Counted from the stretch's first letter, positions 39,729-50,754 are shown. The stretch is 64,000 nt of DNA from Gammaproteobacteria bacterium (GCA_947455595.1 CANGOP010000012.1:1-64000); one strand, 5' to 3'. The notes: a model not told the origin generated them from the sequence alone. Made by a program: numbers and translations.

Positions 39729-39976
39729 GGCTCCAGCCCATACGGACGGGCCAGGTAGAAGCCGTGATGCCATCCACAATCACCCTGAAACGAGAAACGG
39801 CGTCACTGACCCGCTTTGATCTGCTTTGCTGCGAGAGGGTTCTGAAGCGACTTGTGTCGCGGGACGCCTACGCCCACCGACGTCGACGTGGATGCGGACG
39901 GAATTTCTGTGCATTCACTAGCGCAGGGCCGGCACAGACGGCTACCGTAGAGGCTTCTCGACAGGAGAGTCTCTAA

Positions 39977-41257
39977 ATGCTGACGCGCCGCCAATTTCTT
40001 GGATCGACTACTGCCACCACGGCAATGTTGGGGGTGGCTGCCTGCTCACGAGCAATGCCAGCCAACACGGAAGCGCCATTTGCTCATCTGGTATCGCGCG
40101 CGAACGAAGCGACGCCCATCAGTGCCGAGGAATACGCAGCTCGGCAGCAGCGTGCCCGCGAGCTGATGCATGAGCAGGGGCTGGACGCGATCATCGTGGC
40201 AGAGGGAACCTCTCTCACCTATTTTAGCGGTGCGAAGTGGTGGGGTTCAGAGCGGCTGTTCGCCATGGTATTGCCCGCCAAAGGCGAGCCCTTTTACGTC
40301 TGTCCCGCATTTGAGGAAGCACGCGCACGCGAACAGGTGAAGGTCACGGGCGCCACAACCGGTGTTGATGTGCGCACTTGGCAAGAAGATCAAAGCCCAT
40401 ACGCCATTTTGGCGCAGGGACTGCGAGAGCGGGGTGTTGCGACCGGGCGGGTGGGACTCGAGGAGAATGTTCGGTTCGTGTTTGCGGATGGCATCGCCCA
40501 TAGCGCTCCGCAAGTTCGTCTCACCGCAGCCACGGCCGTGACGGCAGGCTGCCGAATGGTCAAAAGCGCGCACGAATTGGCACTGATGCGATTAGCGTCG
40601 GAAGTGACATTGGCCGCCTATGAAGCGACATGGAAATCGTTGCGTCATGGCATGACGCCGAGTGAAATCACCGCGCTTTCGAAACAGGCCCATGCGGCGC
40701 TTGGTTTTGAGGGTGCCGCCGATTTGGTTCTGATCGGGGCCGCATCGTCATTCCCGCACGGCTCGGTACAGGCGACCCATGTCGAGGAAGGCACCATCGT
40801 CTTGTTTGACGGGGGATGCACGGTTGAGGGATATAAGTCAGACCTCAGTCGCACCTTTGTCATCGGCAAAGCGACCGATCGCATGCATCTGGTATTCGAT
40901 ACGGTGAAGAAGGCCCAGTCTGCCGCGCTGGCAGCGGCTCGGCCTGGAGTCACCTGTGGCGATATTGATGCTGCCGCACGGGCGGTGGTTGACGCCGCCG
41001 GATTTGGCCCCCACTACGCGCACTTTACCCATCGCGTCGGGCATGGCATGGGCATGGACGGACATGAGTGGCCCTATCTGGTCAGAGGCAACACCCAAGT
41101 GCTCGCCGCGGGCATGACCACCAGCAATGAACCGGGCATTTATCTCGCCGGTCAGTTCGGCGTTCGCTTGGAAGACGATATGGTCATCACCGATTCAGGC
41201 GCGGCATTATTTACCCCCCAAAGCCACTCGCTGGAACTGCCCTTCGCGCGAGATTAA
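39977..41257 (+). CDS. M24 family Xaa-Pro peptidase with Tat/lipoprotein-like N-terminus
   Basis: LTRRQFLGSTTATTAMLGVAAC; M24 metal-site motifs FDGGCTVEGYKSDLSRTF, HRVGHGMGMDGHEWP, SNEPGIYLAGQFGVRLEDD. Confidence 0.93.
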   Translation: MLTRRQFLGSTTATTAMLGVAACSRAMPANTEAPFAHLVSRANEATPISAEEYAARQQRARELMHEQGLDAIIVAEGTSLTYFSGAKWWGSERLFAMVLPAKGEPFYVCPAFEEARAREQVKVTGATTGVDVRTWQEDQSPYAILAQGLRERGVATGRVGLEENVRFVFADGIAHSAPQVRLTAATAVTAGCRMVKSAHELALMRLASEVTLAAYEATWKSLRHGMTPSEITALSKQAHAALGFEGAADLVLIGAASSFPHGSVQATHVEEGTIVLFDGGCTVEGYKSDLSRTFVIGKATDRMHLVFDTVKKAQSAALAAARPGVTCGDIDAAARAVVDAAGFGPHYAHFTHRVGHGMGMDGHEWPYLVRGNTQVLAAGMTTSNEPGIYLAGQFGVRLEDDMVITDSGAALFTPQSHSLELPFARD

Positions 41258-41260
41258 ACC

Positions 41261-42166
41261 TTAGGTTCGCAAGAGCTTTGCCCGGAGCTGAGCAAGACGC
41301 CGGTGCTCCACACTGGACGCCAAGGGCAAATGCAATGGCAACGAGGCAATTGTTCCTGACAACGTTGCCGCGACCGAGGCGCGCGCAATGTGTTTGTCGT
41401 CCGCTGGAATAATGAACCACGGTGCGTGACGGGTGCTGGTAGCAGAGAGCATGTTCTCGTAGGCGCTCATGTAGTCATCCCAGTACGCCCGTTCCTCGAC
41501 ATCAGCGGAAGTAAACTTCCAGCGCTTTTCCCGGGTGTCAATGCGCTTCAGCAGTCGCGCCCGCTGCTCGTCTCGCGACAAGTGCAGGAAGAACTTTAAA
41601 ACCACCGTGCCGTTGCGCACGAGATGCCGCTCAAACGCATTGATATCGTCAAAGCGTTCGCGCCACACACGGCCACCCTTACCAGGTGCCGGCAAGAATC
41701 GGGTAGCCAGCAACTGAGGATGCACCCGTACGACCAATACCTCTTCATAGTAGGAACGATTGAACAGTCCGATCCGGCCTCGAGCAGGCAACCGATTCGA
41801 ATAGCGCCAGAGGAAGTTATGGGACAGTTCCTCATGCGAGGGAACGCCAAAACTATGCACTTCACATCCCTGGGGACTCACGCCGCTCATGACGTGCTTG
41901 ATCGTCCCATCCTTACCTGACGCGTCCATTCCTTGGAGAATCACCAACACGGAGTGTGTGTTGCTCGCCCACAGTCGCTCCTGCTGTATCGACAGCTCCA
42001 TACGACTGTGCTCCAAAAGGGCTTCTGCGCGTGCTCGCAGGGGCGCATCGCCAGGCAGGACAAATCGGGCCAGATCGGTCCCAACCGGGTCGATTTGGTT
42101 GAGCCGAACCCGTGTCCCGGGGCGGACGCGGCAGTGACGGATCAAGCGACGATGATGCTTGGACAT
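41261..42166 (-). CDS. Polyphosphate kinase 2 family protein
   Basis: ILQGMDASGKDGTIKHVMSGVSPQGCEVHSFGVPSHEELSHNFLWR; GRIGLFNRSYYEEVLVVRVHP. Confidence 0.93.
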   Translation of the reverse strand: MSKHHRRLIRHCRVRPGTRVRLNQIDPVGTDLARFVLPGDAPLRARAEALLEHSRMELSIQQERLWASNTHSVLVILQGMDASGKDGTIKHVMSGVSPQGCEVHSFGVPSHEELSHNFLWRYSNRLPARGRIGLFNRSYYEEVLVVRVHPQLLATRFLPAPGKGGRVWRERFDDINAFERHLVRNGTVVLKFFLHLSRDEQRARLLKRIDTREKRWKFTSADVEERAYWDDYMSAYENMLSATSTRHAPWFIIPADDKHIARASVAATLSGTIASLPLHLPLASSVEHRRLAQLRAKLLRT

Positions 42167-42286
42167 CGTGAGCAGCCTCCTAGCCTCTGATGGGGAGTGT
42201 GCGCCGTCCGCGCGAGCGGTGAAAGCGCTGGCACCTGTCGGCGCGACAGGCGACACTGTGAACCCGCCCTATCCGCGCCCCTCGCA

Positions 42287-42982
42287 ATGAACGACCCTGC
42301 CGCCACTCCGCCGCGATCGTCAATCAAATCTTTCGTGCTCCGCACGGGCCGTATGACGTTAGCCCAAACACGGGCCCTCGAGGACCTCTGGCCACAATAT
42401 GGATTGGAGGCGGGGGATGAACTTTTCGATTTGGATCACATCTTTGGCCGGGGAGCGCCTCGCACCGTCGAAATCGGCTTTGGCGACGGCGAGTTGCTCG
42501 TGACGCTAGCAGCGGCACACCCTGAACGGGATTATCTCGGGTTTGAGGTCCACACGCCCGGCGTTGGCCACTGCTTGCTGCGCGCCGCTCAACTAAACCT
42601 TCCGAATTTACGAGTTGTGCGGGCAGATGCTGTGGAAATTATCGGCCGATGCCTCGGCGAAAACACGCTGGATGAGGTGCTCGTTTACTTTGCCGACCCA
42701 TGGCCCAAAAAACGTCATCACAAGCGTCGGATCGTCCAAACCGCGTTTGCGACCCTGATCGCCTCACGCTTACAACCCGGCGGCAAGCTGCGATTAGCGA
42801 CTGACTGGATGCCGTATGCGGACTGGATGCGTGAAGTACTCGATCCACACCCGGCTTTTTATAACGCGGCCGGGGAAGCCGGGTTCATCAGCCGTCCAGA
42901 ATCGAGACCAGTCACGAAATTCGAACGGCGGGGCGAGCGACTCGGACATGAGGTTCGCGATCTGGAGTACGTTCGCCGGTAA
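42287..42982 (+). CDS. trmB: tRNA (guanine-N7-)-methyltransferase
   Basis: RTVEIGFGDGELLVTLAAAHPERDYLGFEVHTPGVGHCL; VYFADPWPKKRHHKRRIVQ. Confidence 0.96.
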   Translation: MNDPAATPPRSSIKSFVLRTGRMTLAQTRALEDLWPQYGLEAGDELFDLDHIFGRGAPRTVEIGFGDGELLVTLAAAHPERDYLGFEVHTPGVGHCLLRAAQLNLPNLRVVRADAVEIIGRCLGENTLDEVLVYFADPWPKKRHHKRRIVQTAFATLIASRLQPGGKLRLATDWMPYADWMREVLDPHPAFYNAAGEAGFISRPESRPVTKFERRGERLGHEVRDLEYVRR

Positions 42983-42984
42983 GG

Positions 42985-43338
42985 TCAGGGATCGTAGTCT
43001 GCCAGTCGAAACGAATCGGCTAACCATATCTGGTCGTCGGACACCGTGATTGGGATAGGTTGCAGCGCACGCCCGGCGCAGGGACCGATGAAGCAGAGCC
43101 CATCTTCTGGATCGAATTGGGCACCATGGGAACTGCACTGAATGGCTGACCCATCGGCCCCCAGAAACCGCCCGGGCACCAAGTCGAGCGGGTGCCCAGC
43201 GTGAGGGCAGCGGTTGACATAGGCCCTCACCTGCTCGCCATGGCGAACCACAAACGCACGTAGTGGCCAAGCGCCCTCGCCCACTCGGAAGCTGCGCGCG
43301 CCCGGATCAGGCAAGTCGCTGAGGTAGCAGATCTGCAC
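42985..43338 (-). CDS. Rieske (2Fe-2S) domain protein
   Basis: Rieske ligands CPHAGHPLD and CSSHGAQFDPEDGLCFIGPCAG. Confidence 0.9.
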   Translation of the reverse strand: MQICYLSDLPDPGARSFRVGEGAWPLRAFVVRHGEQVRAYVNRCPHAGHPLDLVPGRFLGADGSAIQCSSHGAQFDPEDGLCFIGPCAGRALQPIPITVSDDQIWLADSFRLADYDP

Positions 43339-43344
43339 GTGGTT

Positions 43345-44604
43345 TCAGCGAACCTGATCCAGCGCTTCGACCCGGGCCCGCATCCGCCACAGCAGCAAGA
43401 GGCCGGGTGCACCCGTCAGGAAACAGATCACGAAAAACATCGGCCACCCAACTTGCGCGACGAGCACGGCGGACACGGGGCCGACGAAGGTGCGCGATAG
43501 CGCTGCTAACGCCGAGAGCAGCGCAAACTGAAACGCACTGAACCGTGGATCACAGAGCGCCATCACGAATGCGCCGAAGATCGTCGCAGCCATGGCGCCA
43601 GCGAGATTATCAATACCCACCGCGAGCACCATGACCGACAGATCATGACCCTTCACGGCGAGCAACGAGTACAGGAGATTCGTGGCCGCTTGTAAAACGC
43701 CAAAGACAAATAAGGACCGGTACAAACCGAGTCGCGCGAACGCCAACCCTCCCAGCACTGTACCGATGATCGTCGCCGTAATACTGGTCGTTTTCGCAAC
43801 CGCACCCACTTGCGCTGCCGTAAATCCCACGCCTTTGATGAGAAACGCGGTCGACAGCGAAAGGGCGGCCGCGTCACCGAGCTTGTACAAGACCACCAGC
43901 AACAGCACCGCAACAACACCCGGACGTCCAAAAAACTCTCGAATGGGCTCAACGACCGCTTCTTGTAGAGTTCGAGGGGCTTGCACTCGAACTTCCGGCT
44001 CAGGCGCCAAGAAGGTGAGCAACGTGGTTGCACCCATGATCGCCGCCATGGTCAGGTAGGTGGCGCGCCAACCAATGACACCCGATAGCACCATGGCAAG
44101 GGCACCCGACACGTAGAACGCCACTCGCCAGCCAATTTGGACGGCGGTCGAACCCATACCGCGCTCTTCCGGACGCAAAGAGTCGGTGCGGTAGGCATCA
44201 ATGACCACGTCTTGGGAAGACGATAAAAAAGCCAACAGAAGCGAAAGCACCGCCACCACGTAAATGGCGTCGCCGGGCGCCTGCAAACCGAGGACAGCGA
44301 TCACCAGTGCAACCAACGCCTGCAGTAGAACAATCCAACCGCGACGACGGCCGAGAAAAGGCGGCACATATCGGTCAAGCAATGGCGCCCAAAGAAACTT
44401 GAGGTTGTAGGGCACGCCGACCAAGGTGAACCAGCCGATGGTCTTGATGTTGAGCCCGGTTTCCGCCAACCATCCCTGCAGCGTTCCTTGGGAAAGCGCG
44501 AAGGGTAGACCGGAAGCAAACCCCAAGGTCAGCGCAGCGGCTACGCGCCGATTGCCGAGCACATCCGCCAGTCGTAACGACCGACTACTGTGATCAGAAC
44601 TCAT
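43345..44604 (-). CDS. ampG: AmpG-like muropeptide MFS transporter
   Basis: LGFASGLPFALSQGTLQGWLAETGLNIKTIGWFTLVGVPYNLKFLWAPLLDRYVPPFLGRRRGW; SSSQDVVIDAYRTDSLRPEERG. Confidence 0.93.
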   Translation of the reverse strand: MSSDHSSRSLRLADVLGNRRVAAALTLGFASGLPFALSQGTLQGWLAETGLNIKTIGWFTLVGVPYNLKFLWAPLLDRYVPPFLGRRRGWIVLLQALVALVIAVLGLQAPGDAIYVVAVLSLLLAFLSSSQDVVIDAYRTDSLRPEERGMGSTAVQIGWRVAFYVSGALAMVLSGVIGWRATYLTMAAIMGATTLLTFLAPEPEVRVQAPRTLQEAVVEPIREFFGRPGVVAVLLLVVLYKLGDAAALSLSTAFLIKGVGFTAAQVGAVAKTTSITATIIGTVLGGLAFARLGLYRSLFVFGVLQAATNLLYSLLAVKGHDLSVMVLAVGIDNLAGAMAATIFGAFVMALCDPRFSAFQFALLSALAALSRTFVGPVSAVLVAQVGWPMFFVICFLTGAPGLLLLWRMRARVEALDQVR

Positions 44605-45367
44605 AGGCGTAATCCATCAACACGGGAGCGTGATCAGAAAAGCGGCTCTCCTTCCAAATCGAAGCGGATTGCGCTGTCGCCCCGATGCCGGGGGTCGTGA
44701 CCTGATAGTCGATACGCCACCCGACGTTCTTGGCCCATGCCTGCCCGCGATTTGACCACCAGGTGTACTGCTCGGGTTCGGCATTAACGGCCCGAAAAGC
44801 ATCCACCCAGCCCCATTCGTCAAACACTTTGTCGAGCCAGGCTCGTTCCTCTGGCAAGAATCCGGAATTCTTGAGGTTGCCTTTCCAGTTCTTCAGATCA
44901 ATGGGCTTATGGGCGATGTTGAAGTCTCCACACAGCACCACTTCCCTTCCCGCCGCCATCAAGCCTTGCATATGGGACTCAAACTCAGCCAGACAGCGAT
45001 ACTTGGCGGCTTGCCGCTCTGGCCCTGATGATCCGGAAGGCAAATAAACAGAGACAACCGACAGGTCACCAAACCGATATTCGAGGTAGCGACCCTCTCG
45101 ATCGAATTCCGCAGACCCATAACCACGGACCACCTCGTCCGGTGATCGTCTCGAGTAAATAGCAACGCCGCTATAGCCTTTTTTCTCGGCGTGGACCCAG
45201 TCGCTGTGGAATCCCGGCGGACGATAGGTCGACTCGAGTACATCTTCATCACTGCAGCGTGTTTCCTGCAGGCAAAGAACATCAATGCCCTGTTCGGGCA
45301 TCCAGTCGTAAAAACCCTTCCGCGCCGCAGAGCGGATTCCATTGCAATTCAAAGTGGCGATACGCAT
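44594..45367 (-). CDS. xthA: Exodeoxyribonuclease III / AP endonuclease family
   Basis: MRIATLNCNGIRSAARKGFYDWMPEQGIDVLCLQETR; CGDFNIAHKPIDLKNWKGN; SDHAPVLMDY; ATG at 45367. Confidence 0.95.
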   Translation of the reverse strand: MRIATLNCNGIRSAARKGFYDWMPEQGIDVLCLQETRCSDEDVLESTYRPPGFHSDWVHAEKKGYSGVAIYSRRSPDEVVRGYGSAEFDREGRYLEYRFGDLSVVSVYLPSGSSGPERQAAKYRCLAEFESHMQGLMAAGREVVLCGDFNIAHKPIDLKNWKGNLKNSGFLPEERAWLDKVFDEWGWVDAFRAVNAEPEQYTWWSNRGQAWAKNVGWRIDYQVTTPGIGATAQSASIWKESRFSDHAPVLMDYAYEF

Positions 45368-45428
45368 GGCCACGATCATAGCAAGCAGACGCTTGTGAGA
45401 TACCTCCCACCTGTCCCACACTAGGGGC

Positions 45429-46091
45429 ATGGAAAACTACCAGCGTGAATTTCTCGACCTTGCCCTCCGGTTAGGCGTACTGCGCTTCGGTCGCTTTACG
45501 CTCAAGTCTGGCCGGGAAAGCCCCTATTTCTTCAATGCCGGTCTGTTCGACACGGGCAGCGCGATCGCCGGACTTGGCCGCGCCTACGCCGCTGCTTTGG
45601 TCCGCTCGGGACTGGAGTTCGACCTTCTGTTTGGGCCTGCTTACAAGGGCATCCCCCTCGTCGCCACAACGGCAGCCGCGCTTCATGATCACCACGGCTG
45701 GGATGTGCCCTTCTGCTTCAACCGCAAAGAGGCCAAAGATCACGGCGAGGGCGGGCGGATCGTCGGGAGGCCACTGGCAGGGCGTGTCCTCATCGTGGAT
45801 GACGTGATCACCGCCGGTACCGCCATTCGCGAGTCGATCGACATCATCAGCGCAGCCGGCGCGACACCCGCCGGCGTCTTGCTCGCACTGGACCGGGAAG
45901 AGCAGGGTCGCGAGTCGACGCGCTCGGCGGTTCAAGAAGTCCGCGATAGCTTCGGGTTACCCGTCGTGTCCATTCTGACGCTCTCAGCACTCATAGACGG
46001 CGTCCGCAATGGCGTGGCCGGCGTGCCGGCGGAGGCATTGGCCAACCTTGAAGCCTACCGCGCCCGGTATGGGGTTGCGCCGAGCACCTGA
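45429..46091 (+). CDS. pyrE: Orotate phosphoribosyltransferase
   Basis: [48 protein letters not shown]. Confidence 0.97.
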   Translation: MENYQREFLDLALRLGVLRFGRFTLKSGRESPYFFNAGLFDTGSAIAGLGRAYAAALVRSGLEFDLLFGPAYKGIPLVATTAAALHDHHGWDVPFCFNRKEAKDHGEGGRIVGRPLAGRVLIVDDVITAGTAIRESIDIISAAGATPAGVLLALDREEQGRESTRSAVQEVRDSFGLPVVSILTLSALIDGVRNGVAGVPAEALANLEAYRARYGVAPST

Positions 46092-46780
46092 TGACCCACT
46101 TACCAGCTCGCCGCGCGGTCATCGCCTTGTGCTTGTGGGTTGGGCTCACGCTCACCGACATCACCTGCGCAGCACCCGAGAAAAGCGGCCACTTGTATCG
46201 GTGGACCGATGAAAAGGGCGTCGTGCATTTTGGCGATACGGTGCCGCCTCAGTTCGCCGACCAGGAGCAAACCATCCTCAATCGGCAGGGCATCGCGGTC
46301 GGCGCTATTGCCGGGCGTCGGTCCGCCGAACAATTGGCTGCTGATGAGGAAAGTCGCAAGGCAGACGCCCTCAACGTGGATGAGCAAAAACGTCGCCAAC
46401 TTCGAGATCAGAACCTACTGGCGACGTACTTGTCAGTAACGGAGATCGAGAGCCTACGGGATCGCCGCACGGAAATCCTCGATGGACAGGCTCGGGTCAT
46501 CTCTCAGTACCTCGAGCAATTGCAGGGACGCACCGCGCAACTGGAGGAGCAGATGCGTCACTTCAAGCCCTATGCCAGCAATCCTTCAGCGCCCACATTG
46601 CCGCAGCGCGTTGCCGAGGAAGCAGTCCGCACGTTGACCGATGTGCGATCTCAACAGCGCGCTCTGGTCGCCAAACGTGAGGAAATTGCGCGCACGCGGG
46701 CTCAATTCGAAGAAGACATTGGGCGTTTCCGGGAACTCAAAGGCCCCGCCGGAAAAGTGTCGGCTGCTCCGGTGCGCTGA
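46091..46780 (+). CDS. DUF4124 domain-containing protein
   Basis: Signal peptide; LYRWTDEKGVVHFGDTVPP; overlaps pyrE stop by one base. Confidence 0.85.
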   Translation: MTHLPARRAVIALCLWVGLTLTDITCAAPEKSGHLYRWTDEKGVVHFGDTVPPQFADQEQTILNRQGIAVGAIAGRRSAEQLAADEESRKADALNVDEQKRRQLRDQNLLATYLSVTEIESLRDRRTEILDGQARVISQYLEQLQGRTAQLEEQMRHFKPYASNPSAPTLPQRVAEEAVRTLTDVRSQQRALVAKREEIARTRAQFEEDIGRFRELKGPAGKVSAAPVR

Positions 46781-47242
46781 TCAGCTACGACCTGAGCTAC
46801 CGAATCCGCCAGTCCCGCGATCTGTGGCCACGAAGGCCTCGACCACATCCATCTCCACCTGAACGACAGGCACAACGACCATCTGTGCAATACGCTCACC
46901 CGGCTCAATCGTGAACGCCTGGGCACCCCGATTCCAGACGGAAACCATGAGCGGCCCTTGGTAATCAGAATCGATTAATCCGACCAGATTCCCGAGCACA
47001 ATGCCGTGCTTATGCCCGAGACCAGAGCGCGGCAACAAGACCGCAGCGAGACCCGGATCCCCGAGGTAGACCGACAAGCCGGTCGGCACCAAGAGCACGG
47101 AGCCCGGCTCCAGCACCGTGGCAGAGGCCACGCACGCCCGAAGGTCGAGTCCTGCTGAACCCTGCGTGGCATACGTCGGCATAGGCCATTCGCGTCCAAG
47201 CCGTTCATCCAAAATTCGCACTTGGACTTTTTGCATCTTCAT
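46781..47242 (-). CDS. dut: dUTP diphosphatase
   Basis: [50 protein letters not shown]-terminal [10 protein letters not shown]. Confidence 0.97.
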   Translation of the reverse strand: MKMQKVQVRILDERLGREWPMPTYATQGSAGLDLRACVASATVLEPGSVLLVPTGLSVYLGDPGLAAVLLPRSGLGHKHGIVLGNLVGLIDSDYQGPLMVSVWNRGAQAFTIEPGERIAQMVVVPVVQVEMDVVEAFVATDRGTGGFGSSGRS

Positions 47243-48462
47243 TCTCCGTCGGAACGCGCGGACACCCGGTGGGCAATAAACGTGATGAATTCACGCGCCA
47301 GGTCAGCTTTCGACTGCAATCCCAGCGCCTGACGACCGCCCGACCAGAGCAGCAACAGCGCATTGTCATCTCGATCAAACGCACGCTCCGCACCAACCTC
47401 ATTCGCCGCAATCAGATCGAGCTTTTTGCGCTCGAGTTTCGCCAGAGCGTGGGCCTCAACATTGGTGGTTTCGGCCGCGAATCCAACGACGTACGGTCGT
47501 TTTGACAGGGCCGCGACCGAGGCGAGAATGTCCGGCGACTTTTCTAGATGCAAATCGAGCGTGTCGCTTGTCTTCTTGATCTTGTTTTCGGCGCAACAGT
47601 GCGGTGTGTAGTCCGCCACGGCAGCGGCTCCGATATACACATCGCAGTCATCCATCACGGCGTGCACAGCGGCGTACATTTGCGCCGCCGTCTCAACATT
47701 GATGCGCTCAACGCCGAGCGGAGTGGGTAGATGCACGGGGCCTGAGATCAACGTCACGCGCGCGCCGGCTTCGCGAGCCGCCTGCGCAACGGCGAACCCC
47801 ATCTTCCCCGAACTGCGGTTCGACAAGAACCGTACCGGATCGATGGGCTCGCGCGTGGGCCCCGCCGTAATGACGATATGACGCCCGGACAAGAGCCCGC
47901 CGTCAGCGGACGAACTAAGTACCTGCGCAGCGATATCGGCAGGCTCTAGCAAGCGCCCAGCGCCCTGCTCGCCACAGGCTTGCGAGCCCACACCGGGACC
48001 CAAGACGCGGACACTGCGTTGGCGCAGGGTCGTGATGTTCGCCTGAGTAGCGGCTGCTGACCACATCTGCTGATTCATGGCCGGCGCGACGGCAATGGGC
48101 GCTGTGGTCGCAAGACACGTCGTCGTTAAGAGATCGTTCGCCATCCCCGCCGCCAATCGCGCGAGAAAATCGGCACTGGCGGGCGCGACGAGCACCAACT
48201 CTGCCCACCGCGCCAGCTCAATGTGACCCATCGCTGCTTCGGCAGCTTCATCCCAGAGGCCCACGCGAACGGGTCGCCCGGAGAGCGCCTGAAACGTCAT
48301 CGGGGTCACGAAACGTGCCGCGCCCTCGGTCAAAATGACCTGCACCTCAGCACCGCCCTCGCGTAGGCGCCGCACGAGATCTGCGGCTTTATAGGCAGCA
48401 ATTCCGCCGGTAACACCCAGCAAGATGCGGCGGGGCAATACGGTCTGAGCTTCGTGAGTCAT
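47239..48462 (-). CDS. coaBC: Bifunctional phosphopantothenoylcysteine decarboxylase / phosphopantothenate-cysteine ligase
   Basis: [55 protein letters not shown]; overlaps dut start. Confidence 0.97.
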   Translation of the reverse strand: MTHEAQTVLPRRILLGVTGGIAAYKAADLVRRLREGGAEVQVILTEGAARFVTPMTFQALSGRPVRVGLWDEAAEAAMGHIELARWAELVLVAPASADFLARLAAGMANDLLTTTCLATTAPIAVAPAMNQQMWSAAATQANITTLRQRSVRVLGPGVGSQACGEQGAGRLLEPADIAAQVLSSSADGGLLSGRHIVITAGPTREPIDPVRFLSNRSSGKMGFAVAQAAREAGARVTLISGPVHLPTPLGVERINVETAAQMYAAVHAVMDDCDVYIGAAAVADYTPHCCAENKIKKTSDTLDLHLEKSPDILASVAALSKRPYVVGFAAETTNVEAHALAKLERKKLDLIAANEVGAERAFDRDDNALLLLWSGGRQALGLQSKADLAREFITFIAHRVSARSDGE

Positions 48463-48621
48463 TCCCTCATTATCAACGTCCAGACGTCGACGGCCAACCG
48501 CCAGACGATGGGTTCGTCAGAACCAGCAGTTATGGGCTGCCGGCGTCTTCTGCGCATTTGTACATAAACACATCAATTTCTCGGCTCACGCCCCGACGGC
48601 CAGCCCCCGGACAATGACGCC

Positions 48622-49296
48622 ATGACCCCGCATCACCCCGCTGTTGAGCTTTATCCCCGTGACCGGCTCGCCACCATCGGCCCAACCGCCCTGTCGGACG
48701 CGGAATTACTCGCCATTTGGCTGGGTGGGCCGAGTAGCGGCCGCAGCCCCGTCACCCTCGCCCACGAACTTCTCGCCACTTTTGGCTCGCTGCGCGGAGT
48801 ACTCAAAGCGCCGCGTGAAGCGCTGACCCGGCAGAGGGGCATCGGCCCGGCACGCCTGGCCCAATTGCAAATCGTGCTGGAGATGGCGCGACGACATTTT
48901 CGGGAAGAGTTGCTGTGCGGCCCCTGCCTGACCGACCCACTCACCGCTCGAGACTTTCTCAGGGCGGAGTTGCGCGATCTCGACTACGAGACGTTCTATC
49001 TGATCTATCTCGACAGCCGGCATCGGGTGACCGGCTTCGAGCCGCTTTTCCGTGGAACCATCGATTGCGCGCAGGTGCACCCACGAGAAGTGGTGCGACG
49101 AGCGCTGCAAGTGCGCGCCGTTGCTGTGATTTTGGGCCATAACCACCCGTCTGGACTGGCCGAGCCGAGTGACGCAGACCGGATCATCACCCGGCGCCTG
49201 CGCGAAGCGCTGGCGTTGGTCGATATTCGCGTACTGGACCATCTGATCGTTGGTGAGAGCTCCTGCGTCAGCCTCGCTGAACGCGGACTGCTATAA
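48622..49296 (+). CDS. radC: RadC family protein
   Basis: ERD/YPRDRL start region; JAMM motif HNHPSGLAEPSDAD. Confidence 0.95.
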   Translation: MTPHHPAVELYPRDRLATIGPTALSDAELLAIWLGGPSSGRSPVTLAHELLATFGSLRGVLKAPREALTRQRGIGPARLAQLQIVLEMARRHFREELLCGPCLTDPLTARDFLRAELRDLDYETFYLIYLDSRHRVTGFEPLFRGTIDCAQVHPREVVRRALQVRAVAVILGHNHPSGLAEPSDADRIITRRLREALALVDIRVLDHLIVGESSCVSLAERGLL

Positions 49297-49372
49297 CCGA
49301 TTGCAAGCGGCCGCGACCGGTGGTTAAATAGGCGGCTCTGCGGCTGCTTTTGGTCGCATCAGGATTTTCGCC

Positions 49373-49609
49373 ATGTCCCGAGTCTGTCAGATCACTGGAA
49401 AGAAGCCGACCGTCGGCAACTCCGTGTCGCACGCCAACAACAAGCGTCGTCGCCGCTTCCTCCCGAACCTGCACACGCAGCGTTTCTGGATTGAGGAAGA
49501 GAGTCGCTGGATCACCCTGCGTGTCTCCACCCAGGGCCTGCGTACCATCGAAAAGCACGGCGTTGCACACGTCGTCGCCAAGATGCGTGCGCGCGGCGAG
49601 TCCATCTAA
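49373..49609 (+). CDS. rpmB: 50S ribosomal protein L28
   Basis: [33 protein letters not shown]. Confidence 0.99.
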   Translation: MSRVCQITGKKPTVGNSVSHANNKRRRRFLPNLHTQRFWIEEESRWITLRVSTQGLRTIEKHGVAHVVAKMRARGESI

Positions 49610-49630
49610 CGCCGTCCAAGGAGCATCCCC

Positions 49631-49786
49631 ATGCGTGACAAGATCAAGCTCGTCTCCAGCGCCGGCACCGGCCACTTCTACACGACGACGAAGAACAAGC
49701 GTCTCCATCCGGAAAAGATGGAAGTCCAGAAGTATGACCCGGTCGTGCGCAAGCACGTGGCGTACAAGGAAGCGAAGATCAAGTAA
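49631..49786 (+). CDS. rpmG: 50S ribosomal protein L33
   Basis: [51 protein letters not shown] (below ORF-track length cutoff). Confidence 0.99.
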   Translation: MRDKIKLVSSAGTGHFYTTTKNKRLHPEKMEVQKYDPVVRKHVAYKEAKIK

Positions 49787-49792
49787 TCGTCT

Positions 49793-49818
49793 AGCCGGTC
49801 TGCCTGTGCAGACCGGCT
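49793..49818. terminator. rpmBG terminator
   Basis: agccggtctg-cctgtg-cagaccggct followed by TT. Confidence 0.8.
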
Positions 49819-49938
49819 TTGCGGCGCCTCATTCCGGGGCGCCCGCGCGGGTTCGCTGTATTCGGTGACCCCTTCTGAGCTGCCCCTGACCGTTGATAGG
49901 GTTTCCTCTAGACTGTGGGTCTTGGGAGGACGAGCGGC

Positions 49939-50754
49939 GTGCCTGAATTACCCGAAGTAGAGACGACCCGTCGCGGCCTTCTGGATGCCATGACAGGTCG
50001 AAGCATTGCGTCGGCCCGCGTCCATGACCGGCGGTTACGTTGGGCTATCCAAGACGATTTCGAGGAGCGCCTGGCCGGTGCTCGCATCGAGACCCTGACG
50101 CGACGCGCCAAATATCTGCTGGTGGCCACCGACCGCGGCACGATCATTATCCACTTAGGCATGTCGGGCAACTTACGCGTTGTGCCCGCGGACCTACCCA
50201 CGCGTCTGCACGACCATGTGGAATTCATCCTCGATGACGGCCGTTCTGTCCGATTCAACGATCCGCGTCGATTCGGCAGCATGCATCTCGTCGCCGGGGA
50301 CCCAAACCTGCACACCTTGTTGGCGCATTTGGGACCGGAACCCTTATCTGACACTTTCACCGGAGAGCATCTTTTCCAGGCGAGTCGTGGCCGAAAAGTG
50401 GCGATCAAGGTGTTTTTGATGAATGCAGCCCAGGTCGTCGGGGTCGGCAATATCTACGCTAGCGAATCGCTCTTCCATGCGGGCATCAGGCCGACCAAAG
50501 CCGCCGGCAAACTCACGCGCGCCGAATGCATCCGCCTAGCAGAACAGGTCAAACGTGTGCTGAGCGACGCGATTGAAGTCGGCGGCACGACATTGCGAGA
50601 CTATGTGAACCCGGAAGGTAACCCGGGGTATTTCCGTCAGCGGCTTTATGTGTACGAACGCGCCGGCAAAGCCTGTCGTCGCTGCCAGACGGCGATCACG
50701 CAACGCGTGCTCGGTCAGCGATCAACCTATTGGTGTGCAACCTGCCAACGCTAA
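49939..50754 (+). CDS. mutM: Formamidopyrimidine-DNA glycosylase (GTG start)
   Basis: GTG-PELPEVETTRRGL; zinc finger CRRCQTAITQRVLGQRSTYWCATCQR. Confidence 0.97.
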   Translation: MPELPEVETTRRGLLDAMTGRSIASARVHDRRLRWAIQDDFEERLAGARIETLTRRAKYLLVATDRGTIIIHLGMSGNLRVVPADLPTRLHDHVEFILDDGRSVRFNDPRRFGSMHLVAGDPNLHTLLAHLGPEPLSDTFTGEHLFQASRGRKVAIKVFLMNAAQVVGVGNIYASESLFHAGIRPTKAAGKLTRAECIRLAEQVKRVLSDAIEVGGTTLRDYVNPEGNPGYFRQRLYVYERAGKACRRCQTAITQRVLGQRSTYWCATCQR

